This document shows, piece by piece, positions 35,162 through 44,318 of a DNA stretch of 64,000 nucleotides (the first letter of the stretch is position 1; every line of letters begins with the position of its first letter). Origin of the DNA: CAIQPV01 sp964480365 (GTDB lineage: Bacteria; Pseudomonadota; Gammaproteobacteria; Burkholderiales; Gallionellaceae); assembly GCA_964480365.1 (NCBI GenBank), contig CAYZPM010000002.1:1-64000 (forward strand), written 5' to 3'. The translations under genes and the position numbers were made by a program. The notes under the pieces are model-generated. The model did not search any database. It saw nothing but the letters and a program-made list of their open reading frames with translations, and was not told where the DNA came from.

Positions 35162-35932
35162 CTATTTCTCGGCAAGAAAATTTGCCACTTTGGCAAATTC
35201 CAACACACCGAGATTTTCCGCACGCAACTGCGCATCAATGCCCAGCATCTCAAAATCCGTTTCATTCAAATAACTACGTAATGTGTTCCGCAAAGTCTTT
35301 CGCCTTTGCCCAAACGCAGCAGCAACAACTTGCGCAAATATCTCCTCATCGCGCACCGCCACTTCACTAGCGGGCAACGGAATCAAGCGTACGATGGCGG
35401 AATCGACCTTGGGTGAAGGACGGAAGGATTCTGGCGGCACATCGAGCAGCTTTTCCATGTAAAAACGATATTGCAGCATCACGGACAAACGGCCATAAGC
35501 GGGCGTGGATGGCTCGGCCACCATGCGTTCCACCACTTCGTTTTGCAGCATGAAGTGCATGTCGGTAATGCTGTCGGCATATTCGGCGAAGTAGAACAGC
35601 AGAGGCGAGGAGATGTTGTAGGGCAGGTTGCCCACTACACGCAGCGGCGTTGGCAGCGTAACGAGGTCAAGCTTCAACGCATCACCAGCATGAATGATGA
35701 GCTTGTCTTTTGGGTAATCAGTTTCCAGACGAGCAATGATGTCGCGGTCTATCTCCACCACGTGCAGTTGCTTGAGGTACTTGATGAGAGGCCGCGTCAG
35801 CGCGCCGAGTCCGGGGCCGATCTCCACCATGTGGTCGGCAGGTTCGGGGCGGATGGCGCGGATGATGTCGGCGATGATCTGTTCATCAACGAGAAAGTTC
35901 TGACCAAAACGTTTGCGGGCTTTATGCATCAT
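35162..35932 (-). CDS. rsmA: 16S rRNA dimethyladenosine transferase
   Basis: RsmA (KsgA) dimethylates A1518 and A1519 in 16S rRNA as a late small-subunit checkpoint. The 256-residue protein has the SAM motif EIGPGLGALT, the catalytic NLPYNISSPLL and the C-terminal helical domain. The start overlaps the pdxA stop (ATGATG), so the frame upstream is not coding. Gene order lptD-surA-pdxA-rsmA is conserved with E. coli. Confidence 0.95.
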   Translation of the reverse strand: MMHKARKRFGQNFLVDEQIIADIIRAIRPEPADHMVEIGPGLGALTRPLIKYLKQLHVVEIDRDIIARLETDYPKDKLIIHAGDALKLDLVTLPTPLRVVGNLPYNISSPLLFYFAEYADSITDMHFMLQNEVVERMVAEPSTPAYGRLSVMLQYRFYMEKLLDVPPESFRPSPKVDSAIVRLIPLPASEVAVRDEEIFAQVVAAAFGQRRKTLRNTLRSYLNETDFEMLGIDAQLRAENLGVLEFAKVANFLAEK

Positions 35933-36924
35933 ACCGTTTGCTCGTTGCGTGCCATCTCGGTCGCCATTTGAATCGCCTCCAGTAAACTTCCGACATCCGC
36001 CCGTCCGGTACCGGCCAACTCCAGCGCCGTGCCGTGATCCACCGAGGTGCGGATGATGGGCAGCCCCAGCGTCACGTTCACGCCGCGACCGAAGCTGGCA
36101 TGCTTCAGCACCGGCAAGCCTTGATCGTGATATATCGCCAGCACGCAGTCGCACTGCGCCAGGCGCTGCGGTGTGAACAAGGTGTCGGCGGGCAGTGGTG
36201 CGCTGACGTTGATGCCTTCCGCGCGTAGTTTGTCCAGCACGGGTATCATCACTTCGATTTCCTCACGTCCAAGATAGCCGCCCTCGCCTGCATGAGGATT
36301 TAAACCCGCCACCAGAATGCGCGGATGTGCGATGCCGAAGCGCCGCGTGAGATCGTGCTGAATGATGCGCAACACGCTTGCCAGCAACGCAGGAGTAATC
36401 GCGTCCGGTATTGCGCGCAAGGGCAGGTGCGTGGTAGCCAACGCCACGCGCATTCCACCGCCAACCAGCATCATCACTACCTGCGCAGCATGCGTCTTCT
36501 CGGCGAGAAATTCGGTGTGCCCAGTAAAAGGAATGCCCGCATCATTGATGACACCCTTGTGTACCGGAGCTGTGACCATGCCGCTGAATTCGCCCGACTG
36601 GCAACCTTGCAGCGCACGGCTCAACAGGTCGAGAACGTAACGGCTATTGGCAGGATTCAGTTTGCCCGCTTGTACAGCCTGCGCCAGCGGCACATGCAGC
36701 ACGCTCAGATGCCCTGCGGGAAGATGAGAAATATGTTGCACATCGTAGTCGTGGAAGTGCACGTCCAGCCCAAGCAGCGCGGCGCGTTGTTGCAGCAGCG
36801 CCTTGTCGGCCAATACTACCAACGCCTGACCATGTTCTTGTTGTGCCAATTGCAAACATAAATCAGGGCCGATGCCAGCAGGTTCACCGGTGGTAATCGC
36901 CAACACCGGGACGGGGTGCATCAT
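35929..36924 (-). CDS. pdxA: 4-hydroxythreonine-4-phosphate dehydrogenase
   Basis: PdxA oxidises 4-phosphohydroxy-threonine in vitamin B6 synthesis. The 331-residue protein starts MMHPVPVLAITTGEPAGIGP, a typical N-terminus, so an upstream in-frame ATG within repeat DNA is rejected. Metal and substrate residues lie in TGHTEFLAEKT, AGLNPHAGEGGYLG and IYHDQGLPVLKH. It lies downstream of surA, separated by a family B repeat. Confidence 0.95.
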   Translation of the reverse strand: MMHPVPVLAITTGEPAGIGPDLCLQLAQQEHGQALVVLADKALLQQRAALLGLDVHFHDYDVQHISHLPAGHLSVLHVPLAQAVQAGKLNPANSRYVLDLLSRALQGCQSGEFSGMVTAPVHKGVINDAGIPFTGHTEFLAEKTHAAQVVMMLVGGGMRVALATTHLPLRAIPDAITPALLASVLRIIQHDLTRRFGIAHPRILVAGLNPHAGEGGYLGREEIEVMIPVLDKLRAEGINVSAPLPADTLFTPQRLAQCDCVLAIYHDQGLPVLKHASFGRGVNVTLGLPIIRTSVDHGTALELAGTGRADVGSLLEAIQMATEMARNEQTV

Positions 36925-36956
36925 GGGTTTAAACCCTTCACGATTGCACTTTCTGC

Positions 36957-37005
36957 CAAAGGTAGGCAATCCACTATCCAGCAAGCTGGATGTGGAGTTG
37001 ACACT
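36957..37005 (+). repeat. Palindromic repeat family B, copy 3
   Basis: CAAAGGTAGGCAATCC, then CCACTATCCAGC-AA-GCTGGATGTGG, then AGTTGACAC. The outer parts match copy 2 closely, while the stem is different and fully paired. It lies in the surA-pdxA gap. Confidence 0.85.
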
Positions 37006-37052
37006 CCCACTTGCGGGAGAAAGTTGGATAGGGGGAGATGCGCAGCATCGGC

Positions 37053-38384
37053 CTAGTTTTTTTGGTCTAAGCGGTATTCAACATAGGCTCGGTCAAGCAA
37101 CTGACGCAGCCAGTCCTGATAGGCTTCTTCGGATTTGAAGCCGCGTATCGCCATACGCGCCTGCTGTTTTTTCTGTTCCACGCTTACATCGGCGTTACGG
37201 CGCTCTATTACTTGAATCAGATGCCAGCCGAAACCGGATTGCACTGCGCCGCTCATCTGCCCAGGCTGCAACGCATTCATCGCGTTCTCAAATTCGGGCA
37301 CTGTGTCACCGGGTGAAACCCAGCCCAGATCGCCGCCTTGCGAGGCGCTACCGTCCTCGGAATAACGTTTGGCCTGATCAGCAAAATCGGCACCTGCTTC
37401 AATGCGCTGCTTGATTTCCAGCAGACGGTTCTTGGCCTCGTTCTCCGGCACCAATTCGCTGGTCTTAATCAAGATGTGACGTACGTGGGTTTGAGTGATC
37501 ACCACCGGAGTATCTTTGTTGTGCTTTGCAATCAATTTGAGGATGTGAAAACCGTTCGGGCTGCGCAACACTGGGCTAACCTCGCCGGGATGCATTTTTT
37601 GCAGCGCGTCCAAAAACAAGGCCGGTATGCGATCCGCCGAACGCAACCCCAGATTGCCGCCCTGCATGGCATCCTTGGCATCGGAAAATTCAGCCGCGAC
37701 CTGTGCGAAATCAGTGCCTTCTTGCAAGCGTGCAAGTGCCTGTCCCGCACGCTGACGGCTAGCCTGGATTTTGTCGGCGCTGGCCTGTTCCGGCACCAGC
37801 ACAAGAATGTGCGCCAACTGGTATTCCTCGCCCTTACCCTGTTGTTTAGCCTGTGTGGCCAGGTAGTTGTCGATCTCACCATCGCTGATCACCAGCTTGT
37901 TATCCACTTCACGTTCGCGCAGCCGGGTGGCGACGATTTCACTGCGGATTTCCTCGCGAAATTTCTTGAAATCCACGCCATCCTCTGCCAGCTTGGCGCG
38001 AAATTCGGCCATGCTAGGAAATTTATTTTCCTGCGCGATGCGCTGCAGCGCCTTATCCAGTTGCGTGTCATCTACATGCACGCCGGTTTCCTTGGCGAAC
38101 TGCGCTTGCAGCATATCGATAACCATGCGTTCCAGCACTTGCTTTTCCAACACTTCCGGTGCGGGCAGTGAGGTGCCCTGCTTTTGCAATTGTTTCACCA
38201 CGGTACCGAGACGGTCATCAAGTTCATGACGGGTGATTACGTCATCATTTACCACTGCAACGATCCGATCTATCGGTGCGATTTGTTTTTGCGGACTCGT
38301 CTTCTCGGGCAGGTCGGCGGCATAAACGCTGGCTGAGCAAGCCAACCATAAGAGCAACACTCGTATCATTTTGTTACGCAACAT
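37053..38384 (-). CDS. surA: Periplasmic chaperone/peptidyl-prolyl isomerase SurA
   Basis: SurA guides outer-membrane proteins to the BAM machine. The 443-residue protein has a signal peptide ending VYA (about 1-22), a SurA_N domain, two parvulin domains (first with ILVLVPEQAS and GFHILKLI, second with HILIKTSELV and GWHLIQVIERR) and a C-terminal helix. It follows lptD, one of its clients, in the same operon direction, but a 130-base repeat-containing gap separates them. Confidence 0.94.
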   Translation of the reverse strand: MLRNKMIRVLLLWLACSASVYAADLPEKTSPQKQIAPIDRIVAVVNDDVITRHELDDRLGTVVKQLQKQGTSLPAPEVLEKQVLERMVIDMLQAQFAKETGVHVDDTQLDKALQRIAQENKFPSMAEFRAKLAEDGVDFKKFREEIRSEIVATRLREREVDNKLVISDGEIDNYLATQAKQQGKGEEYQLAHILVLVPEQASADKIQASRQRAGQALARLQEGTDFAQVAAEFSDAKDAMQGGNLGLRSADRIPALFLDALQKMHPGEVSPVLRSPNGFHILKLIAKHNKDTPVVITQTHVRHILIKTSELVPENEAKNRLLEIKQRIEAGADFADQAKRYSEDGSASQGGDLGWVSPGDTVPEFENAMNALQPGQMSGAVQSGFGWHLIQVIERRNADVSVEQKKQQARMAIRGFKSEEAYQDWLRQLLDRAYVEYRLDQKN

Positions 38385-38410
38385 ATCCTGCTTTCTTGGT
38401 CCATTAAGTT

Positions 38411-38521
38411 AACGGGCATGGCGTCAACGCCACCCCATATGATAAAACCCACGATGCCTGTATCCGTGCCCTCATCCTAAAGGACGAAGGAAGCAAGGCT
38501 TGTTGTGCGAGTTCAACGTTA
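38411..38521 (+). repeat. Short relative of repeat family A between lptD and surA
   Basis: It begins AACGGGCATGGCGTCAACGC like family A and ends GTTCAACGTTA, but the centre is CTCATCCTAAAGGACGAAGG instead of the CTACTAGCC block. The amgK copy shares CTCATCCTAA. It overlaps the lptD stop codon at its right end. Confidence 0.65.
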
Positions 38522-40801
38522 CTGCAAGCCTTGCCCCGGCTGGTCAACGGCGGAGGTATTTTTGGTATAACCGGGAATGTACTGGCGCAACAGGGACACC
38601 GGATCCCCCGAACCCACCCCCACCAGGCCTTTCAAATCAAGCTGCACAAAGAAGCCCGTGGAAGCCTGCTGTGTCGCCGTGACAAAACGTTGCGCCACCA
38701 TGCGCAATGTCCAACAGCTCTGATTATACTCAAGCCCGCCCAGCGCCTCCAGAATAAGTCTATCCTGAAAAGAATAATTCCACACCGCCACTGCGTGCCA
38801 GTGAGAGGACAATGGCCATTGTGTGGAAAATTCCACTTGACGCAGGCTGTCGCGCGTAAATTGGTAGCCCAAGTTGATCACCTTGCCGATTTCTGGCTGG
38901 TAACGTGCCGACGCAGTGATTTGCTGGGTTTGCGACTGGCTGGGGGTGAATTGGTAGTTGCTGTCCAGCGACCACGCGCGCGTCAATTGGCCGGAGGCCG
39001 CAAGCACGATGTCCGATTTGGTGGTGGGCAGAGGCGCTACCGGAGTCAACACCGGGGCTACCCCCGGAATCACCGGCTGGATCACTGGTGGCAGAGTCAC
39101 CTGTGGCGTATTCGCGCTGAAGCGCTCGCCGATGGCCACGCGCATCTGCTCCGCGCCGGTGTCCGGCTGAAGTAGGCGCGACGTGAGAGCCAGCGTCACC
39201 TGGTTGGCATCGCCGATGCGGTCACTGCCCAAGAATCGGTTTTCGGTGAACAGTTGGGCAAAGCTGAAGTCGGGCTGCGCCGAGTCGAAATTCGGCAACT
39301 GGCTCTGGTCACGATAGGGGATATACACATAATATGCGCGCGGCTCCAGCGTTTGAACAAAATCCTTCCCACCCAGACCCAAGTCACGCTCCATCGTCAT
39401 GCCGCTGTCCACGCTAATAATTGGCAAAGTGCGCGAGGCATTAGGCAGATCTGACACATTGTTTACACCCATCGTGTAATCGGTGTAGTGCAGCCCGATT
39501 TTTGGAGTCAGATAAAACGCGGGCTGGGCAACCAGCGGATAGCTCACGCTGGGATTTAGCACCAGACGCTGCCCGTTAACCAAGGTGGGATGGCGAAAAT
39601 CCGAGTATTGCCCGGCGAATGTTACATTCTCGTTGTCTATCATACGCTGCGCCCCCACAGTAACTTGCGGGAGACTGTTGTATGGCGGCGTCACTGGCGC
39701 GAGCGGATCCTGCAAGGTCTGGAAACTCTGCACCACCGTTGCGGCATTCCACCAGCCTCCTGAATACGCCAGTACACCTTGGCGCAACAGCTCGGTTTGC
39801 GAAGTAACGTTTATCGAGTTAGACAAATCGCGGAAATAAGCATCGTCTGAAGCGCGGCTAAAATCTATCGAACCGTTCAGCCCACTGCCGAAATTTTCTT
39901 TGTGGGTTAAAGTCAGGAGCGAACGGGTGTTGCCGTAAAGATGATCCCCAGGCAACACGTCCAGATTTGCTATGCCGGAATAAGTCGGTTCCAAATAACG
40001 AAACTCGTTGTTGAGCATAATGCCGCGCTTGGCCATTATTTGCGGCACGAACGTGTCGTCGCGGTTGGGTGCAATGTTCCAGTAATAGGGCAGGGCCAGT
40101 TGGCTACCGCCGCTGGATGTTTGGCCATACTCCGGGGCGAGAAAACCTGATTTGCGCTGGCTGTTAAGTGCGAAGTCCATCCACGGCGTGTACAGGATGG
40201 GCACGCCCATAAACTCTATATGCGCGTCGTGCGCCACCCCCATCTGGCTGTTTTGGTCTATCTCCAGCTCTCTTACTTTCAGCAGCCAGTCATCCTGATT
40301 CGCCGGGCAGGTAGTGTAAGTTGCATCGCGCAAGATATATTCCTGCTTGCCTGCCAGATGCAGGTTGTCTGCGGTGCCGTGCGCATGGGTGTCGCCGAAT
40401 TCGAATGCAGGTTGCGTCATGTCTCCAATATTGGTATCCAGATTGAGCTTGAGATGCGGCCCCTGAAGCACATTGTTGCCTTGCTCTATGCGCACAGCAC
40501 CGTCGGCCGACACGTCTTTGCTGTCTAGCAAATACAACATGTGGTCGGCATATATAACCTCTCCACGCTTGCGCAACTCGGCCTCGCCGATGGCCTCGAT
40601 CTGGGTGTCTTTCTTGCCTTCTATCCGTTGTGCCGAAATGAAGATCGGTGTTTCTTCCTGATTTTCCCCCGGACGATTTTTCGGCGCATTCATGAAAGTG
40701 CGATCTAATTTCAGCGTCAACTCATCACCTTCCCCGGCATAGGCCAGCGGAGCAAAAACGCAGAGTAGGGAAAACGCAACGGGATTGAGACGAAAGCGCA
40801 T
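38519..40801 (-). CDS. lptD: LPS-assembly outer-membrane protein LptD
   Basis: LptD forms the beta-barrel that inserts lipopolysaccharide into the outer leaflet, with LptE as plug. The 760-residue protein has a signal peptide ending AYA, a periplasmic OstA/LptA-like domain (about 45-230) and a large barrel. The mature protein shows only two cysteines, one in the N-terminal domain (TTCPANQDDW) and one near the end of the barrel (QSCWTLRM). This suggests a single interdomain disulphide rather than the two of E. coli. It is divergent from amgK. Confidence 0.93.
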   Translation of the reverse strand: MRFRLNPVAFSLLCVFAPLAYAGEGDELTLKLDRTFMNAPKNRPGENQEETPIFISAQRIEGKKDTQIEAIGEAELRKRGEVIYADHMLYLLDSKDVSADGAVRIEQGNNVLQGPHLKLNLDTNIGDMTQPAFEFGDTHAHGTADNLHLAGKQEYILRDATYTTCPANQDDWLLKVRELEIDQNSQMGVAHDAHIEFMGVPILYTPWMDFALNSQRKSGFLAPEYGQTSSGGSQLALPYYWNIAPNRDDTFVPQIMAKRGIMLNNEFRYLEPTYSGIANLDVLPGDHLYGNTRSLLTLTHKENFGSGLNGSIDFSRASDDAYFRDLSNSINVTSQTELLRQGVLAYSGGWWNAATVVQSFQTLQDPLAPVTPPYNSLPQVTVGAQRMIDNENVTFAGQYSDFRHPTLVNGQRLVLNPSVSYPLVAQPAFYLTPKIGLHYTDYTMGVNNVSDLPNASRTLPIISVDSGMTMERDLGLGGKDFVQTLEPRAYYVYIPYRDQSQLPNFDSAQPDFSFAQLFTENRFLGSDRIGDANQVTLALTSRLLQPDTGAEQMRVAIGERFSANTPQVTLPPVIQPVIPGVAPVLTPVAPLPTTKSDIVLAASGQLTRAWSLDSNYQFTPSQSQTQQITASARYQPEIGKVINLGYQFTRDSLRQVEFSTQWPLSSHWHAVAVWNYSFQDRLILEALGGLEYNQSCWTLRMVAQRFVTATQQASTGFFVQLDLKGLVGVGSGDPVSLLRQYIPGYTKNTSAVDQPGQGLQ

Positions 40802-40887
40802 GGTGCGGGATTGGCAAATTAAGGTGTTAAAATCTCACACATTCAAGATTAAAGCAATCCCGAAACCTAACTCGTCAAGAACCTGCC

Positions 40888-41970
40888 ATGCAACGCTTAC
40901 AAGAACTTAGCAAATGGCTCCACGGCCAATTCCCCGACTCCCCGTTCGATCTCGCGCCCGCCTCCGCCGATGCCAGCTTCCGTCGCTACTTCCGTGTAAC
41001 CTTTGCAGATGGCCAGACGCGCATTGTGATGGACGCTCCGCCACAGCATGAGAACTGCCGCCCGTTCCTTCACATTGGCAAGTTGTTCGAGGATGCCGGA
41101 ACGCATGTGCCGCATGTTTACGCGCAGGATCTGGAACAGGGCTTCCTGCTGCTGTCCGACCTGGGCAACACCACGTATTTGCAGGCGCTCGAAGAAAATT
41201 CCGACAATGCGCGCGAACTTTATGGTGCTGCCACCGATGCGCTGATCCGCATTCAACTCGCCAGCCGCGAAAATGAATTGCCACTTTACGACGAAGCCCT
41301 GTTGCGGCGTGAACTAAACCTGTTCCCCGAGTGGTATATCGCCAGACACCTCAACTACACACTGGACGAGAAACAAAGCGCCAAACTGGAAACAGTATTT
41401 CAGCGCATCATCCAGAACAACCTCGCACAGCCGCGCGTGTATGTACATCGCGACTACCATTCGCGTAATTTGATGGTGACGGAACCCAACGGGCATGCCC
41501 GTTTCCCTCATCCTAACCTTTTCCCGGTGGGGGAAGGGACGAACGAATCGCTACGCGAATTTCTTTACAACCCCGGCATCCTGGATTTTCAGGACGCTGT
41601 GTACGGCCCTATCACCTACGACCTCGCCTCGCTGTTCAAGGATGCCTACATCCGCTGGGAAGAAGAGCAAGTCATTGACTGGCTTATCCGTTATTGGGAA
41701 AAGGCGCGCAAGGCCGGGTTGCCGATGCATCAGGATTTTGCCGACCTGTACCGCGACTACGAATGGATGGGCGTACAGCGCCACATCAAGGTGCTGGGCA
41801 TCTTTGCGCGCCTGTATCACCGCGACGGTAAGGAAGGATATCTGAAAGACATGCCGCTGGTAATGGACTACCTGCGGCGCGCCTGTGCGCGCTACATCGA
41901 CCTCAAACCGTTGCTCAATCTGCTGGATGTGCTGGAGCAAAAGAAGCCGGAAGTCGGGTTTACATTCTGA
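40888..41970 (+). CDS. amgK: N-acetylmuramate/N-acetylglucosamine kinase AmgK with in-frame repeat insertion
   Basis: AmgK phosphorylates the anomeric carbon of recovered MurNAc and GlcNAc in the peptidoglycan-recycling bypass. The 360-residue protein is a phosphotransferase-fold kinase with catalytic loop HRDYHSRNLM (187-196) and metal motif ILDFQDAVYGP. Between these, residues about 201-228 are an extra in-frame segment encoded by a shortened family A repeat (41488-41570); most relatives have only a few residues there. The insert sits at the tip between the catalytic loop and the metal-binding strand, so activity is plausible but untested. murU follows 287 bases after the amgK stop. Confidence 0.9.
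   Translation: MQRLQELSKWLHGQFPDSPFDLAPASADASFRRYFRVTFADGQTRIVMDAPPQHENCRPFLHIGKLFEDAGTHVPHVYAQDLEQGFLLLSDLGNTTYLQALEENSDNARELYGAATDALIRIQLASRENELPLYDEALLRRELNLFPEWYIARHLNYTLDEKQSAKLETVFQRIIQNNLAQPRVYVHRDYHSRNLMVTEPNGHARFPHPNLFPVGEGTNESLREFLYNPGILDFQDAVYGPITYDLASLFKDAYIRWEEEQVIDWLIRYWEKARKAGLPMHQDFADLYRDYEWMGVQRHIKVLGIFARLYHRDGKEGYLKDMPLVMDYLRRACARYIDLKPLLNLLDVLEQKKPEVGFTF
41488..41570 (+). repeat. Shortened family A repeat inserted in frame in amgK
   Basis: It opens with AACGGGCATGCCCGTTTCCC, in which the first family A hairpin has collapsed to a bare palindrome. It continues CTCATCCTAACC and GGTGGGGGAAGGGAC, and ends ATCGCTACGCGAATTTC. Translation gives NGHARFPHPNLFPVGEG and beyond. The added coding length is a multiple of three. 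Confidence 0.8.
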
Positions 41971-41990
41971 ATGAAATCCAGGGAGGGCAT

Positions 41991-42257
41991 ATGGACTACA
42001 TGTTGGCAAGACTGTCCGGCGTTGATTACGCGGCGGTAAAAACCATGTTGCAGGGGCATGCCCCTATCCATGCCGAACAAGGCATGTTCCTGCAACATAT
42101 TTGGCAGAATGCGGATATTTCCGATGAAGTTCAATTCCTGTTTCGGGTCGACGACCTAGCGCGTGCAAGAACGTTCATTGAAAAGAACCATACCGCTGCG
42201 CGCCAGCAGAATCCTGATTTCAATCTTCCGCAAATTACCTTCTTGAGCGAACCCTGA
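41991..42257 (+). CDS. Small conserved hypothetical between amgK and murU
   Basis: An 88-residue acidic/basic soluble protein I do not recognise. It has a strong AGGGAGG ribosome site, follows amgK by 20 bases and overlaps the murU start by one base (TGATG), so it belongs to the same operon. Its predicted helices include EVQFLFRVDDLARARTFIEK; there is no signal peptide or membrane segment. The context suggests a role linked to cell-wall recycling, but nothing in the sequence proves it. Confidence 0.75.
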   Translation: MDYMLARLSGVDYAAVKTMLQGHAPIHAEQGMFLQHIWQNADISDEVQFLFRVDDLARARTFIEKNHTAARQQNPDFNLPQITFLSEP

Positions 42258-42988
42258 TGGCAAAGTTACGCGCGATGGTTCTCGCGGCAGGTCGTGGTGA
42301 ACGGATGCGCCCGCTTACCGACCACATACCCAAGCCTTTGCTGATGGCTGGCGGCAAGCCGCTGATCGTGTGGCACATCGAAAGGCTGGTGCGCGCAGGC
42401 ATCACCGAGATCATCATCAATCACGCGCATCTTGGCGCACAGATTGAAGCCGCCTTGGGCGACGGCAGCCAGTTCGGCGCGCAGATACGCTACTCACCCG
42501 AAGGAACAGCGCTGGAAACAGCAGGCGGCATTGCCTACGCCCTGCCTATGCTGGGTGATGAACCGTTCGCCGTCGTCAACGGCGACATCTACTGCGACTA
42601 CGATTTCACGCATCTGCCCGAGCGTGCGGCGGCGCTTCAGGGGCGCGGCGATGCCGCGCATCTTGTGCTGGTCAACAACCCCGCACAGCACCCCCACGGA
42701 GATTTCCATCTGCACGATGGGTGCCTACTGCCAACTAACGACCCGCGACTAACGACTAACGACTCGAAGTTAACCTTCAGCGGTATCGGCCTCTATCAGC
42801 CCGCCCTATTTGCCAACATTGCACGTGGAACCAAGGCACCACTCGCCCCCCTGTTACGGGCGCAAATCGCGCTGGGCAAGGTTAGTGGCGAGCATTTCAC
42901 CGGGCGCTGGGTGGATGTCGGTACGCCGCAACGCTTGGAAGAACTCGACAAGGAGTTGCGCGCGTCGCAAAATGTCAGCCATGACTAA
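42257..42988 (+). CDS. murU: N-acetylmuramate 1-phosphate uridylyltransferase MurU
   Basis: MurU makes UDP-MurNAc from MurNAc-1-phosphate, completing the recycling bypass begun by AmgK. The 243-residue nucleotidyltransferase has the signature MVLAAGRGERMRPLTDHIPKP and the metal Asp in VNGDIYCDYDF. Around residues 154-170 the sequence LPTNDPRLTTNDSK is encoded by direct repeats of CTAACGAC, a local expansion within a surface loop. It overlaps both the preceding small gene and pepP. Confidence 0.92.
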   Translation: MAKLRAMVLAAGRGERMRPLTDHIPKPLLMAGGKPLIVWHIERLVRAGITEIIINHAHLGAQIEAALGDGSQFGAQIRYSPEGTALETAGGIAYALPMLGDEPFAVVNGDIYCDYDFTHLPERAAALQGRGDAAHLVLVNNPAQHPHGDFHLHDGCLLPTNDPRLTTNDSKLTFSGIGLYQPALFANIARGTKAPLAPLLRAQIALGKVSGEHFTGRWVDVGTPQRLEELDKELRASQNVSHD

Positions 42989-44318
42989 TCCCAATATATT
43001 TGCCAGCCGCCGCGCCCGTCTCATCAGCCAGATGGGGCGCGGCATCGCCGTGATACCCACTGCGCCGGAGGTCGTGCGCAACGGGGACGCGCACTATTCC
43101 TACCGTTTCAACAGCCATTTCCATTATCTTACCGGCTTCGACGAGCCGGAAGCCGTTCTGGTGTTGGTGGCGGGCGATGCCCCACAGGCCATTTTGTTTT
43201 GTCGCGAAAAAAATATGGAACGTGAAATCTGGGACGGCTTCCGCCATGGTCCCGATGCGGCAAAAATCACCTTCGGTTTCGATGACGCCTTCCCCATCGC
43301 GCAACTGGATGAAAAACTGGTTGAACTGATGGGCAATCAGCTCGCGCTGTTTCATCCCGTCGGTCATGATGTGGCATGGGATACGCGGCTGCTCGGCCTG
43401 CGTAGCCGCGTGCAGGAAAAAGCGCGCAGCGGCATCAGCGCGCCGAACGAGATTCACGATGTACGCGTCTTGCTGGACGAGATGCGCCTGTTCAAGGATG
43501 CCGACGAACTCGCCACCATGCGCCGCGCCGCAAGCATTTCCAGCGCCGCGCACATCCGTGCCATGCGCACTACCAAACCCGGCATGATGGAATATGAAGT
43601 CGAAGCGGAGCTGCTGCACGAGTTCCGCAAGAGCGGTGCACAAGCACCCGCCTACACCAGCATCGTCGCGGGCGGAGCCAATGCCTGCGTGCTGCATTAC
43701 GTCGGCAACGATGCCGTACTCAAGGATGGCGACTTGCTGCTGATCGACGCGGCCTGCGAAATGGACGGCTATGCCGCCGATATTACGCGCACCTTTCCGG
43801 TCAACGGCAAATTCAGCCCCGCACAAAAAGATGTGTACGAAATGGTGCTGGCCGCACAAGCCGCCGCCATCGCCGTAGCACGTACCGGCAACCACTGGAA
43901 CGATCCGCACGATGCCGCGCTGCGCGTGATCGCGCAGGGACTGATCGACCTCAAGCTGTGCAGCGGTAGTCTGGATGCCGTGCTGGACAGCGAAAGCTAC
44001 AAGCGCTTCTATATGCACCGTACCGGACACTGGCTAGGCATGGACGTACATGATGTCGGCGCTTACAAGGTGGAAGGCGAGTGGCGCTCGCTGCAACCCG
44101 GTATGGCCTTTACCGTTGAACCCGGCTGTTACATCCGCCCGGCGGACGACGTGCCGCAAGCCTTGTGGAACATCGGCATCCGCATCGAAGACAATGTAGT
44201 CATCACGGAGCAAGGCTGCGAAGTGCTGACCGAAGCCGCCCCGAAGACGGTGGCGGCGATTGAAGAATTGATGAACAACCTCCACCACAGAGACACAGAG
44301 ACACAGAGAACATCTTAG
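42981..44318 (+). CDS. pepP: Xaa-Pro aminopeptidase PepP
   Basis: A 445-residue M24B metalloprotease that removes N-terminal residues before proline. Metal ligands are visible in IDAACEMDGYAADITRTFP (two Asp), HRTGHWLGMDVHD (His), FTVEPG (Glu) and GIRIEDN (Glu). The start MTNPNIF is chosen; an ATG nine bases earlier is possible, and both overlap the murU end. The last ten residues (HHRDTETQRTS) are encoded by the arm of an inverted repeat, so the natural C-terminus was probably shorter or different. Confidence 0.93.
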   Translation: MTNPNIFASRRARLISQMGRGIAVIPTAPEVVRNGDAHYSYRFNSHFHYLTGFDEPEAVLVLVAGDAPQAILFCREKNMEREIWDGFRHGPDAAKITFGFDDAFPIAQLDEKLVELMGNQLALFHPVGHDVAWDTRLLGLRSRVQEKARSGISAPNEIHDVRVLLDEMRLFKDADELATMRRAASISSAAHIRAMRTTKPGMMEYEVEAELLHEFRKSGAQAPAYTSIVAGGANACVLHYVGNDAVLKDGDLLLIDAACEMDGYAADITRTFPVNGKFSPAQKDVYEMVLAAQAAAIAVARTGNHWNDPHDAALRVIAQGLIDLKLCSGSLDAVLDSESYKRFYMHRTGHWLGMDVHDVGAYKVEGEWRSLQPGMAFTVEPGCYIRPADDVPQALWNIGIRIEDNVVITEQGCEVLTEAAPKTVAAIEELMNNLHHRDTETQRTS

